This document shows, piece after piece, positions 41,686 through 51,262 of a stretch of 64,000 nt of DNA. Source of the stretch: an uncultured Microscilla sp. (GTDB taxonomy: Bacteria > Bacteroidota > Bacteroidia > Cytophagales > Microscillaceae). The position numbers and the translations under genes were made by a program. Every line of letters begins with the position of its first letter. The first letter of the stretch is position 1. The DNA is taken from contig NZ_CANLRP010000007.1 in the NCBI RefSeq assembly GCF_947493425.1, forward strand, positions 1 through 64,000. Reading direction: 5' to 3'. Under the pieces are notes generated by a model that saw only the letters and a list, made by a program, of their open reading frames with translations, searched no databases and had not been told where the DNA came from.

Positions 41686-44600
41686 TTAGAATGTGGTTTT
41701 TAAGCTTACACCATAGCTTTTGGTTTGAGGAAGAGATACATACTCTAACCCTTGACCATTGATGGCTCCTCCTAAGTTGGTTTCAGGATCGAACCCTGGA
41801 TAATTGGTAAACAACAATAGGTTACGGCCTATCACAGACAGAGACAAGGTGTTTAATCTTAGTCTCTTCAGCCAAGCCGACGGGAACTGGTAGGTAAGTG
41901 CAACCTCTCTCAATCTTACAAAACCCGCATCAAACACGTGAGCCTCATCGATATTGCTTAAGACATTTACCCAGTAAGTTTGATTACGCGCTATAGCAAT
42001 ACTGTTGCTAGGCAAGTTGGTATATACAGGGTTACCACTGGCATCTACTTCTCCGTTCCAAGATACCGCATCAGGTACTACATAATTGGTAGCCTCACGA
42101 TCTTCGGTTTCCTCAGTTTGCCCATATAATCTAGCCAAACGAGTGTTTCCTGAGTACGCTTGCCCGCCTTTTCTCCAGTCTACTTGTGTGGTCAAAGTAA
42201 AACCTTTGAATGAGAAACTATTGGTAATAGCCATGGTAAAATCAGGTTGAACATTGCCTATGACCTTAGGGTTAGGGTCAGCTATTGGCATACCATAAGT
42301 GGCGTTTGTATTGGCGTCACCTCTACCATCTACTACTACACGTCCTTGACCATCTCTTTGATAAGCCACTCCAAACAAAGAGGGGTAAGTTCTTCCGGCA
42401 AAGGCACGAGAGCTAGGCGTAGTAAAACCTGCCAGGAATATATTAGCCACCCCCTCTTCTAAACGAATTACACGGTTAGAGAACGAAGTAAAGTTTACTC
42501 CAAGGTTCCATCCAAAACCACCTTGTTTGGCTGGTTGGATAATTTGTGCATTTACGGCAAGTTCATGACCTTTCGTTTCTACCTCCCCAGCATTACGTGT
42601 TTCGCTGGTAAAACCAGTAGAACCAGGAACAGGCACACTAAATATCTGGTCAGTGGTATTGTTTACATAATAGCTATAATCAAGGCTAATTCTGTTGTTT
42701 AAGAACTTCAATTCTGTACCTACTTCATAAGTCACAGTATTTTGGGGTCTTAAATTTTCGTTTCTAATAATATTGCTTTGGGTAAACCCAACTTGCCCAT
42801 TGAAAGGATATGCAATACCATCTGTTAAGAAGCCACTATTTGGATTGCCTTGTACAAAAATATTAGTAGTAGAGTATGGAGCTGTTCCTGAACCTACTTG
42901 AGCATAATTCAAACGAATTTTACCAAAAGTTAAAATATTCTGAGGTACTTCAAATGTTTCGGTAAATGCCCAACTTACACCTACAGATGGGTAGAAAAAT
43001 CTGCGGTTATTTCTAGCAAGATAAGATACATAGTCTTGACGACCAGAAGCTGTCAGGAACAGTGTGTTTCTCCATGATAACTCGAAGTTACTAAAGAAAC
43101 CAACCACTCTTTGTGCAGTACTTATTTCAGTAGTTACTTGATTGCTAGTATTTGACATGTTGCGAAACCCACCAATCGTAATACCTGTACCTGTTACGCT
43201 CAGCGATTGCGTGCGAATATCATAAAACTCATTGCCTAATAGTAAACTTGCATTGAAGTCTTTACCAAAGCTTTGGTTCAACATTACCGTAAAGTTTGAG
43301 TTTACCTGACGACGAGTAAAGGTGTAGTCTTGAATTTGTCCACCTGATGGAGTTGTTGTTCTTCCACCAGTACCTCCAGAGCCAAGTTCGTACACTTCTT
43401 TGCCACCAGTAACGTAAAAATCATTCCCTAAACGATAATTTACTGTAAGCCACTTTAAGGGTTTGTAGGTTAATTGTACATTACCAAAAGCCCTGCGGTT
43501 GGTCTCGTCAAACTGATTGTTTGCCAAAGACCATCTTGGATTATCCATTGCTCCACGGTAGTGAATTTGCTTATAAGGGTTTCCATCTTCTGCATAAGGG
43601 GTACCCCATAAGTCATAAGAACTTGGTGCCCAATAGGTAGTAAACAAGGGGTTAGATAAATTACTACCACCTGCTACCTTGTCAATCAAAAGATCAGAGA
43701 AGTTCAGCGAAGCCTCTACTTTTAGGTCAGTAGTTAGTTGGTAACCACCCGCTACTTTACCATTGATTCTGCGCATGCCAGTAGTTGGAAGAATACCCTC
43801 TTGTTTGGTATAGCCAAATCCTACTGCATAGTGCCCCTTGGCAGTAGCAGCAGATGCTGATAACCCAAGGTTATATGTTCCACCTGTTTGGAATAGTGGC
43901 GAAACATTGTCATAGGCCTGTCCTGTTACTTCTTGTCCAACGTTATTGATGTAGGTAGTTCCATTTCCAGTAGCATTAGGGTTTACATTGGGGTCGCCAA
44001 GTTGAGAAATTTTTGGCCCCCAAGACAGCGATGTTCCAGGGTTAAACGTTCCAGCACTTCCTTGTGCATAAATCTTTTGGGCCTTGGGCAAACGAGTTAC
44101 CTGATCCCAGGTGTAACCAGTATTAAGCGTAATGTTAGTTCTGCCTTTTTTGGCATTTTTACCACTTTTGGTAGTAATCAAAACCACACCATTAGAAGCT
44201 CTTAAGCCATAAAGTGCAGAGGCTGCTCCCCCTTTTAGAATACTAACAGACTCAATATCATTGGGGTTGATATCTAGAGAACGACTTGAGCCATCTGTAC
44301 CACTTACACCTGGTGTAAAGTCAGAAGTACTTGAAATAGGTACCCCATCTACTACAAACAAAGGTTGATTGTTACCAGTTAAAGAAGAGTTACCACGAAC
44401 AGTAATTAAAGAAGATGCACCAGGCATACCACTGGTTTGTCGTAGCTGTACACCAGCTGCCTTGCCTTGTAGCGCATTAGACAAGTTTGGGTTATCAACC
44501 GCAGTGATTGCGTCTGCTTTTACCTCTTGTACCGCATAACTCAAGGCTTTTTTCTCTTTCTTAATACCAAAAGCTGTCACTACTACTTGAGCCAATGCCC

Positions 44601-44895
44601 CTTCTTCCTGAAGAACAACATCAATGTTTGTTTGTGCACCCACCGCTACTTTCTGAGTTTGCATTCCTACAAATGAAAATACGAGCGTATCATTCGGTGA
44701 AACATCAGCTAATGTATATGTTCCATCGTTATTGGTTGCGGTTCCTTGCGTAGTACCTTTAATTAAAATTGTTACGCCTGGTAGACCACCACCTTCTTTG
44801 TCTTTTACTGTTCCCGAAACAGTAATACTTTGTGAAAAGACATAGGTTGTTAGCCCCACCATAAGAAATAGGGTGAGTAAAAGTTTACTTTTCAT
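41686..44895 (-). CDS. SusC/RagA TonB-dependent outer-membrane receptor
   Basis: The 1069-residue protein has a signal peptide (1-22), a carboxypeptidase-like regulatory domain (about 24-105, ITVSGTVKDKEGGGLPGVTI), a plug domain with the SusC pattern (ALQGKAAGVQLRQ and PLFVVDGVPIS) and a 22-strand barrel ending in SLKTTF. It imports polymers through the outer membrane using TonB energy with the SusD partner downstream. Neither an N-terminal STN domain nor an anti-sigma partner is present. The 36-nt sequence in front of the start codon is conserved with that of the second SusC gene at 60187. Confidence 0.95.
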   Translation of the reverse strand: MKSKLLLTLFLMVGLTTYVFSQSITVSGTVKDKEGGGLPGVTILIKGTTQGTATNNDGTYTLADVSPNDTLVFSFVGMQTQKVAVGAQTNIDVVLQEEGALAQVVVTAFGIKKEKKALSYAVQEVKADAITAVDNPNLSNALQGKAAGVQLRQTSGMPGASSLITVRGNSSLTGNNQPLFVVDGVPISSTSDFTPGVSGTDGSSRSLDINPNDIESVSILKGGAASALYGLRASNGVVLITTKSGKNAKKGRTNITLNTGYTWDQVTRLPKAQKIYAQGSAGTFNPGTSLSWGPKISQLGDPNVNPNATGNGTTYINNVGQEVTGQAYDNVSPLFQTGGTYNLGLSASAATAKGHYAVGFGYTKQEGILPTTGMRRINGKVAGGYQLTTDLKVEASLNFSDLLIDKVAGGSNLSNPLFTTYWAPSSYDLWGTPYAEDGNPYKQIHYRGAMDNPRWSLANNQFDETNRRAFGNVQLTYKPLKWLTVNYRLGNDFYVTGGKEVYELGSGGTGGRTTTPSGGQIQDYTFTRRQVNSNFTVMLNQSFGKDFNASLLLGNEFYDIRTQSLSVTGTGITIGGFRNMSNTSNQVTTEISTAQRVVGFFSNFELSWRNTLFLTASGRQDYVSYLARNNRRFFYPSVGVSWAFTETFEVPQNILTFGKIRLNYAQVGSGTAPYSTTNIFVQGNPNSGFLTDGIAYPFNGQVGFTQSNIIRNENLRPQNTVTYEVGTELKFLNNRISLDYSYYVNNTTDQIFSVPVPGSTGFTSETRNAGEVETKGHELAVNAQIIQPAKQGGFGWNLGVNFTSFSNRVIRLEEGVANIFLAGFTTPSSRAFAGRTYPSLFGVAYQRDGQGRVVVDGRGDANTNATYGMPIADPNPKVIGNVQPDFTMAITNSFSFKGFTLTTQVDWRKGGQAYSGNTRLARLYGQTEETEDREATNYVVPDAVSWNGEVDASGNPVYTNLPSNSIAIARNQTYWVNVLSNIDEAHVFDAGFVRLREVALTYQFPSAWLKRLRLNTLSLSVIGRNLLLFTNYPGFDPETNLGGAINGQGLEYVSLPQTKSYGVSLKTTF

Positions 44896-44931
44896 AAGTA
44901 ATTGCTTAAATTATTTTACCATAATACACTT
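44896..44931 (-). promoter_or_regulatory. Conserved leader of susC-type gene
   Basis: Read on the minus strand, AAGTGTATTATGGTAAAA begins a 36-nt block directly before the ATG. It matches the leader of the SusC gene at 60151-60186 at 33 of 36 positions. It may be a regulatory 5' UTR, an RNA element or a remnant of recent duplication. Confidence 0.6.
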
Positions 44932-45659
44932 AATGTGTTGAGGTGAGCATTATTCTTCTATTCAGCTTATTTGTAATGATGTCCTTTTCTGCCCATCAGG
45001 ACTACAAATAATGCTGTTATAGTTTGGGTAATGCTCTATTTATCAACTCATTAGATACTTAACCATGCTGGTTGGCTTGGATAAAGTTCTTCTGAAGTTT
45101 TTCTTGAAAAAATTATAGAGTGTATGCCCGGTCCTTTAAATCTTTCCAGTGGATGTACTGTAAGACAAACTTTTTGATAAAATGAAAATCAAGAAAGTTT
45201 TAAGGAAAGGTGTGAAGCACTGTGCTTCATGTAAAAAGATGTGAAGTAGTTTTTTTACATATAGATCGAATTTGATTATACCATAATAAACCATAATGCA
45301 TTGTAGGTTGCCCAAGCTATAGTTTATTATATGCCACGTTGTAATGATTGTCTGCCCAACATCATTACTGCATAGATAAACTGCCTTAGGGAACTTTAAT
45401 ACTTAGTAGATCACTAAATGATTCGCTTCCCCTATCTTGACATGCATTTTTTTTAAAAAATATGTTAAAAAAACACTGGCTTTGCTTTGTGCTGCCTGCC
45501 AAGAAATACCAATTACCTTGAGACATATAGCACAATGAAAAGCACAAGTCGTAGTGATTATTATAGCAATGCTGATAATTCATCTCTATAAAAATTTAGA
45601 AAAGGATGTTATTTGGTTTGTTATCAGTACTTTATGATACTAAAAGGGCGTACATTAGT
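44932..45659. other. Gene-free region upstream of SusC
   Basis: About 730 nt of AT-rich sequence that contains the SusC promoter. A minus-strand frame at 45386-45583 is Cys/aromatic-rich without support. Nothing else is recognised. Confidence 0.4.
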
Positions 45660-45836
45660 ATTGGTAGGTAATCAATGCTTTAGTCATTGGTGGGTATAGA
45701 AGTTGGCATAAAGTTTTTACTCAAAAAATAGGCATAATGACCAAAAATTAAGACTTGTGCTTGCCATTAGCCGTAAAAGGAGACAATGATGTGACAAGTG
45801 TCTCCAAAATAAGTAAAGCATACGTTACTAAGTAAG
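45660..45836 (+). pseudogene. Decayed copy of the small paralogous family
   Basis: The stretch parallels the 3' half of the gene at 39607: AGAAGTTGGCATAAAGTT matches AGAAGATGGCGCAAGGTT, ATGACCAAAAATTAAGAC follows ATGATCGGAAGTCAGGAC, and CTTGCCATTAGCCG resembles TTTGCTATTAGCCG, then AGTAAAGCA-TACGTTACTAAGT. Stops and gaps break the frame. The 5' boundary is uncertain; the section from about 45700 is clear. It lies 55 nt before an intact copy. Confidence 0.65.
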
Positions 45837-45891
45837 CAATAAGCTTTGTGATCACCTTAATAAGCAACTTATAAATTCAAATCTTACAATT

Positions 45892-46359
45892 ATGATTCAA
45901 ATCTTTGTATTCATTTTTTACTTGGCGCTCAACTTAGTGCCTGCCAAAACTACCCAGTTTAAGATGGAAATGCACAATCCCGATAATTATAAAGAGGTAG
46001 TAGTGCTGGAGTTTAAACAGCAAAAAGATCAATGGACAGTAGTGCCCAGTCATAAGCCTGATGATGTGCTATTTTTCCGGTTTGATAAACAACAGTATTG
46101 TTATATCAAAGATGGGGTAAAAGGTAAGGAAGAAAAGGTAGACTTGTTGAACAAAATGCATATTGTCCCTAATCATAAAAAATGGAAAAAAGTGACAAAA
46201 GTTGTTTTTGACTTAAAGAAAGAACAAGAGGGAAGCCCTCGTCATTTGGTTTTTATGGTGGCTAAAGATGGAAAGAAAAAACGCATTATTTCTATTGACA
46301 AAAAGACTGTACCTGATATGAGTAAAGCAATGCCTGAAATGCATTTGACTTGGAAATAA
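45892..46359 (+). CDS. Small paralogous protein of unknown family, copy 2
   Basis: The 155-residue protein is the closest relative of the gene at 39607: FIFYLALNLVPAKTTQFKME, WTVVPSHKPDDVLFFRFDKQ, EEKVDLLNKMHIVPNHKKWK and MSKAMPEMHLTWK. It begins with a hydrophobic helix and has no lipobox. Its stop is 28 nt before the next copy, so copies 2, 3 and 4 form one operon. Lys-rich beta strands suggest a small folded domain; location outside the cytoplasm is a guess from the N-terminal helix. Confidence 0.68.
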   Translation: MIQIFVFIFYLALNLVPAKTTQFKMEMHNPDNYKEVVVLEFKQQKDQWTVVPSHKPDDVLFFRFDKQQYCYIKDGVKGKEEKVDLLNKMHIVPNHKKWKKVTKVVFDLKKEQEGSPRHLVFMVAKDGKKKRIISIDKKTVPDMSKAMPEMHLTWK

Positions 46360-46387
46360 TTTACGAACTTTTAAAATATATACTTCT

Positions 46388-46852
46388 ATGGATATGACAT
46401 TTGTAATGTTGTTTTATATACTTACCAGCATAGTACCTGCCAATAAAGATCAGTTTAAGGTAACGGCTGCCAATCCTGAAAATAAAACAGAAACCATCAT
46501 ACTTAACTTTACCCGCTCATCAAATGAGTGGAGAGTAGTACCAAGTAATCAAAAAGACGAAGACATGTTTTTTTATTTCAAGGGCAAAACTGCCTATATC
46601 AAGCCTTCTGCCAGTGCTGCCTATGAGAAAGTAGATTTGCTGGAGAAAACCCAAATTGTGCCCAACCATAAAAAATGGAGTAAGGTAACAGAAGTGGCTT
46701 TTAAAGAAAAAGAGAGCGACCCCCGATCAGAGAGCTTGGTGTTTTTGGTAGTAAATAAAGGCAAAAACAAACGAATAGTGAAGATAGATAAGACCAATCA
46801 CCCAGAGTTAACCGAGAAAGAGGCACCCACCATGCATTTAAGTTGGAAATAA
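46388..46852 (+). CDS. Small paralogous protein of unknown family, copy 3
   Basis: The 154-residue protein shows the family features: FYILTSIVPANKDQFKVTA, NPENKTETIILNF, WRVVPSN, VDLLEKTQIVPNHKKWSKVT and a MHLSWK ending. The central domain is charged. It lies within the three-gene operon, 28 nt after copy 2 and 12 nt before copy 4. Divergence from copies 1 and 2 is largest in the middle. Confidence 0.68.
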   Translation: MDMTFVMLFYILTSIVPANKDQFKVTAANPENKTETIILNFTRSSNEWRVVPSNQKDEDMFFYFKGKTAYIKPSASAAYEKVDLLEKTQIVPNHKKWSKVTEVAFKEKESDPRSESLVFLVVNKGKNKRIVKIDKTNHPELTEKEAPTMHLSWK

Positions 46853-46864
46853 ACAAATAAAACT

Positions 46865-47317
46865 ATGAGGATAGCATTTGAGCTTATTTTTTATATCATT
46901 ATCAATCTGGTGCCTGGTAAGGTAGATCACTTTCAGGCAGACTTTAAAAAAGATGATGAAAAGGTCATGCTTGAGTTTACCCGTGAACCTAATAATCATT
47001 GGAAGGTGTTAGGGCAGGTAAAAGGGCAAAAGAGAAAAGAGGCGCTTTACTTTTGGTTTGATAAAGACCTATCCAAGTATCATCAAAAAACCGAAAGGCG
47101 TACAAAAACCTACCCTTTTGCAGTACGCTACAATATCAAACGTAACCACAGAAAGTGGCGTAAAACTTCGTTAATCACTTATACGATGAAGTCTTCAAGC
47201 ACAAAATTCCTTAGCTTTAAAATAAGTAAGCAGAGCAAGCACCGTTACCATGTTGCACCTGCAGAAGGCGATGCAGAGCTAAAAGACTTTCCTGAGTTTT
47301 GGGTGTATTGGAAGTGA
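46865..47317 (+). CDS. Small paralogous protein of unknown family, copy 4
   Basis: The 150-residue protein is the most diverged member but keeps FYIIINLVPGKVDHFQADF, NHWKVLGQVKGQ, IKRNHRKWRKTSLITYTM and a PEFWVYWK ending. It lacks the VDLL block, replaced by YPFAVRYN. It is last in the operon and is followed by a terminator. As with its relatives the N-terminal hydrophobic segment may be a signal anchor. Confidence 0.62.
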   Translation: MRIAFELIFYIIINLVPGKVDHFQADFKKDDEKVMLEFTREPNNHWKVLGQVKGQKRKEALYFWFDKDLSKYHQKTERRTKTYPFAVRYNIKRNHRKWRKTSLITYTMKSSSTKFLSFKISKQSKHRYHVAPAEGDAELKDFPEFWVYWK

Positions 47318-47353
47318 AAATTATGGCTTTATTACACTTTTTTGCTAATAAAT

Positions 47354-47387
47354 AAAAGCCTTGATGATTAGATTTGTCAAGGCTTTT
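47354..47387. terminator. Intrinsic terminator after paralogue operon
   Basis: AAAAGCCTTGA (47354-47364) pairs perfectly with TCAAGGCTTTT (47377-47387), with a T-rich end. It can also serve the convergent vWA gene. Confidence 0.8.
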
Positions 47388-47504
47388 GTTTGTTCAATTA
47401 TTCAATGTCTTTTAGGTATATGTATCTTTTTTAGAGGTTGTTCCACAATTAAATGCTTCGCTGTAGTTTGGTTGTGTCATTTGTAGATAGTGAACTTCTA
47501 ATTG

Positions 47505-49592
47505 TTAATACCCCCCCTGATATTTACGGGTAACCCACTCTATAGTAGCAAGTGCCATCAACACAAAGAAAATCCATTTAAGGTGAATCATCTCTTGGAT
47601 TTCTTCGCTGCTATGCAATACATTAGGTTTGCGGGTGTTTAACACTGCTTTTTTGAGTTCAGCAGTTTGGTTCATAGTAAAAAACCTGCCAGCAGTTTTT
47701 TTAGATAACTGTCTTAACAAGTTGTGGTCAGCTGTATTGTTCAATGCTTCCAGTTGTAAACTCTTGATTGTAAACTCGCCGCTAGAAACTTCATTTTTAT
47801 TTTTTATAGTGGCAGCAGCACTGTATTTATAAACCCCCTTACCCAATCCACTAATCTCAAAGCGTGAGCTGCCCTCAGTGGGAGTAAATGAGTAAGTAGA
47901 CGTTTTGCCCTTTTCATTGGTCAGGGCAAGGTTTACCTTGACGTCATAAATACGCTCGTATAACTTGTTATACATTTCGGTTTCAAATACCACCTTTTCA
48001 AAGTCATAAAACTCATTATTGATGGGGTATACCCGTAAACGTCGTTTATCTTCTTTAGTAGAAAGGTATTGTACTACTTTGCTTACAATTTCGTCTACAA
48101 TTTCGTGTTTTTCATTCAGGGCATATTCTTCCTGACGCCATTCCCACAAGCCTTCGCCTGCCATTACTGCCGATTTTACTCCATTCAGCTCATTAATTAC
48201 CAATAAAGGTTTAGAGGTTTCTATGCTTCCTACTCTTTGATGCAAAATTACTTGGGCACTATTACTTACTCCATAATTGCCAAAAGGTACCGATGCCGGA
48301 GGAAGCTTTTTAAATACTTTTACTTTTTCTCGCTCAAAATTAAATGTATTAAATTTATCATTAAAAATTGGGGTTACTTCGTCCATTTGACGCCCCCTTC
48401 TATTGACGCGTAAGCCTGCATTGAGACTGTTAAAAGTGTTAAGGTCACTTTGGGAACCTAAAATATAAAAAATGGGTGTACCTTGTTTACGAAAACGTGC
48501 CAATAGATTTCTGCCATTGCGGTAAATATTAGGTACCTGGTGGGCTATTATCAAATCATATTTTTCGTTTTTAAGCTTCGTAATCCCCGGAATGTGCATG
48601 TCAAAACTATAATTATCATTTTTGGTAATTGCACTTTTGAGTGCCTTAATATCAGGGTGAGGAGTAGGGGCAATCACCAAAATTTTTTCCTTACCATCTA
48701 TCACCTCAATGTATACATCACGGGCATTGTTGGTTTTGGTAAACTCATTTTCCAGCGCGTCTACATATACCATGTAGCGTTGCATTCCTTTATACTTGGC
48801 TTCGGTCAAAAACGTCACTTGTTGTAACTCACCATCTTCTTTAAACGTGACCTTTTTCCTGCCTAAAACCTGTCCATTTTGACTCAAATACACATTGACT
48901 GAGCGCCCAGAGTAGCCTATATTTTCTACCTCTGCTACTACCGGAAACTTATTGCCTAGATAAGCTACCTTATTGGCAAGCACTGCCGCCAGTTTTATGT
49001 CACGTTTTTGGGTGGTATCGCCCACTCCTACAGTATACACCGGAAAACTATAATCTTGAAAAATGGGTGAAATGCCTTGATTGTAAATGCCATCCGACAC
49101 CAATACGACTTTGTCAAGGTTACGGTTTTCATAATTGTTTTTGATGGTATTGAGAATAGCACTCAGGTTAGAACTGGCAAAGTTGAGGGGAGTTTGGATA
49201 ATGTTTTTGGCAATACTGGTAATGTCCAGGTTTTGAATATCAATATTTACATTGTCTTTTTTTAGGGCGTCACCTAAGTTTTCAAGCTCTTTATAGAGAT
49301 TTCTTATCTTCACTGAGTCGTTGGTGGTAGCTATAGACTGAGAGTTATCTATGGCAAATACTACAGTAGGTTTTTCTATAGTATTGCTTACCTGCCGTAA
49401 GTAAGGGTTGAGTAATAGCAGCAAGCATAAAATAGTGACCAATACAAATCTGAGTGTACCTAGTATACGATTGGTGGTTTTCGACCAATTGGCTTTTTTA
49501 GAGTACAACAGCAATGCATAAGCCAAACCAATGGCTACGCACACCAGAATAAGCCAGGGAGATGCCTGGGTGATCAGTTTAAGTTTTTCCAT
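47505..49592 (-). CDS. vWA domain membrane protein
   Basis: The 695-residue protein has two N-terminal membrane helices (about 14-30 and 45-65), a vWA-like domain from residue 78 opening with VVFAIDNSQSIA (MIDAS-type DxSxS) and containing VVLVSDGIYNQG, then an Ig-like segment (VAYLGNKFPVVAEVENIGYS) and a Rossmann-like part (EKILVIAPTPHPDIKAL, YDLIIAHQVPN), and a C-terminal membrane helix near 675. This layout is typical of Bacteroidota BatA/BatB-type or similar membrane proteins with large periplasmic domains. It is probably metal-dependent and protein-binding; its partner is not seen. Confidence 0.8.
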   Translation of the reverse strand: MEKLKLITQASPWLILVCVAIGLAYALLLYSKKANWSKTTNRILGTLRFVLVTILCLLLLLNPYLRQVSNTIEKPTVVFAIDNSQSIATTNDSVKIRNLYKELENLGDALKKDNVNIDIQNLDITSIAKNIIQTPLNFASSNLSAILNTIKNNYENRNLDKVVLVSDGIYNQGISPIFQDYSFPVYTVGVGDTTQKRDIKLAAVLANKVAYLGNKFPVVAEVENIGYSGRSVNVYLSQNGQVLGRKKVTFKEDGELQQVTFLTEAKYKGMQRYMVYVDALENEFTKTNNARDVYIEVIDGKEKILVIAPTPHPDIKALKSAITKNDNYSFDMHIPGITKLKNEKYDLIIAHQVPNIYRNGRNLLARFRKQGTPIFYILGSQSDLNTFNSLNAGLRVNRRGRQMDEVTPIFNDKFNTFNFEREKVKVFKKLPPASVPFGNYGVSNSAQVILHQRVGSIETSKPLLVINELNGVKSAVMAGEGLWEWRQEEYALNEKHEIVDEIVSKVVQYLSTKEDKRRLRVYPINNEFYDFEKVVFETEMYNKLYERIYDVKVNLALTNEKGKTSTYSFTPTEGSSRFEISGLGKGVYKYSAAATIKNKNEVSSGEFTIKSLQLEALNNTADHNLLRQLSKKTAGRFFTMNQTAELKKAVLNTRKPNVLHSSEEIQEMIHLKWIFFVLMALATIEWVTRKYQGGY

Positions 49593-49928
49593 ACAATATT
49601 TATGATTCAGCGTCCGTAGCCTTTACAAGTGGTGAGCCATTGGGTGTCCCTTGTTATGGGGTTGGGTATAGCCCTCATTGGCGGTTGGTTTTACCCTTTG
49701 CTGTTTAGGTGTATGTAGAGATTGGGGCAAAGGGTTTGAAATGACTATTATTTCGGACTCATTGAGCTAATATTTAGTGTCTTACAAAAACTCCAAGATA
49801 AAAAACAATCTTTATAAATTGTATAATGGCTTCATTAAAATTACACTAAATATGCAAAAAGCCTTGTTAGCGATTTGTTAAAACACATATTTATCTATAA
49901 CCATAGGTTCTCACAGAGCAGAGTTGAG
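49593..49928. other. Gene-free region with vWA promoter
   Basis: About 340 nt between two same-direction genes. The sequence just upstream of the vWA start holds no clear -7 element; a GC-richer patch around 49620-49735 has no coding frame. Nothing else is visible. Confidence 0.4.
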
Positions 49929-50999
49929 TTAATAACCTGTTTTCATAGAAGTTGCCTTTACCAATGACTGAATGGTTTCTACCGCCTGTTCACAATCTTG
50001 TTGCGTTATATCCAGGTGAGTTACCAAACGAATGCGTTGATCAGACACACATAAAAATAACACTCCCTGGTCACGGGCTTTTTGTTCAAGTGTTTGTGCA
50101 GGCAAACGTTCGTCAGTTAGGTCTGCCATGACTATATTGGTGTGGGTATTATCAATATTTACCCTAAGCCCTTCAATTTCATTCAGCGATTTTGCCAAAA
50201 ACTGAGCGTTGGCGTGGTCTTCTGCCAATCTTGTGCGGTGATGTCGTATCGCATACAACCCACCTGCGGCAATAATGCCTGCTTGCCGCATAGCTCCCCC
50301 CATAATTCGTCGGTAACGATAAGCTTTTTCAATCAACTCACTGTTTCCAGCAAGCAATGAACCTACAGGAGCTCCCAAACCCTTTGATAAACATACTGAT
50401 ACAGTATCAAACCCTTGAGTAAGTGTGTGTAGTTCTGTACCATAATAAGTGGCGGCATTCCATAGACGGGCACCATCCAGGTGTTTGGCCATTTTTAGCT
50501 CATCGGCAGTAGCCAATACCTGGGCAATCTCACCTTGGCTCCACACCAACCCACCGCCTACATTGTGGGTGTTTTCTATAGAAACCAATCTTGTGGGAGC
50601 AAAATGATAAGGAACCTGGTTAGGTTTATAAGCTGCTTTCATATCTTGAGCAGTAAACCGACCATCGCCTGTCAGAGGGGTAAGCTGTACGGAAGAGATA
50701 AACCCTGCTGCCCCCGATTCAAACATCCAATTATGGGCATGATTACCCACTATCATTCCGTCGCCGGGTTGGGTGAGTAGTTTGATAGCTATTTGATTTG
50801 CCATGCTACCTGTGGGTACATACAGGGCTTTTTCTTTGCCCAACAAATCAGCTACTTCTTCTTGTAGTGCGTTTACTGTGGGGTCTTCCTGATACATATC
50901 ATCGCCTACTTTGGCCTCGGCTATGAAGCGCCTCATGTCAGCCGTAGGCTGAGTCACAGTATCTGATCTTAAGTCTATTTTTTTTGTAACCTGGGTCAT
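49929..50999 (-). CDS. ltaE: Low-specificity L-threonine aldolase
   Basis: From the ATG at 50999 the enzyme has 356 residues, the normal length. It is a PLP-dependent fold-type I protein that cleaves L-threonine and L-allo-threonine to glycine and acetaldehyde. The sequence opens with [12 protein letters not shown], continues [16 protein letters not shown] and [12 protein letters not shown], then [20 protein letters not shown] and the PLP lysine (Lys206) in [13 protein letters not shown] longer frame to 51143 adds a hydrophobic leader that the family lacks. It is not linked to other amino-acid genes here. Confidence 0.93.
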   Translation of the reverse strand: MTQVTKKIDLRSDTVTQPTADMRRFIAEAKVGDDMYQEDPTVNALQEEVADLLGKEKALYVPTGSMANQIAIKLLTQPGDGMIVGNHAHNWMFESGAAGFISSVQLTPLTGDGRFTAQDMKAAYKPNQVPYHFAPTRLVSIENTHNVGGGLVWSQGEIAQVLATADELKMAKHLDGARLWNAATYYGTELHTLTQGFDTVSVCLSKGLGAPVGSLLAGNSELIEKAYRYRRIMGGAMRQAGIIAAGGLYAIRHHRTRLAEDHANAQFLAKSLNEIEGLRVNIDNTHTNIVMADLTDERLPAQTLEQKARDQGVLFLCVSDQRIRLVTHLDITQQDCEQAVETIQSLVKATSMKTGY

Positions 51000-51262
51000 T
51001 TTATGGTTTGTATGTTTAAAAGTGTCTTTGGGTGTAAAGAAGCAAATTACATTAACTGCTACTACAAATATCAGCAAACTATCTGAATAGTACCTCAAAG
51101 CCTTTTTTGAAAAAAATAATACTTGTTTTTGGCTACACTTCAAACCTGACGAATATCATATTTTTTTTGCCCCTTATTGCCCACATTTGTAGCACTAAAG
51201 AAAGACATAATCATTAATACTCGTTGCTTGTCCCTTACTGTCAGCAACTTAAGACTAAATAT

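Noticed and set aside
45386-45583. Minus-strand ORF of 65 codons
   Set aside because: Composition is unusual (many Cys, Tyr, His) and no start signal or relative was seen; likely chance.
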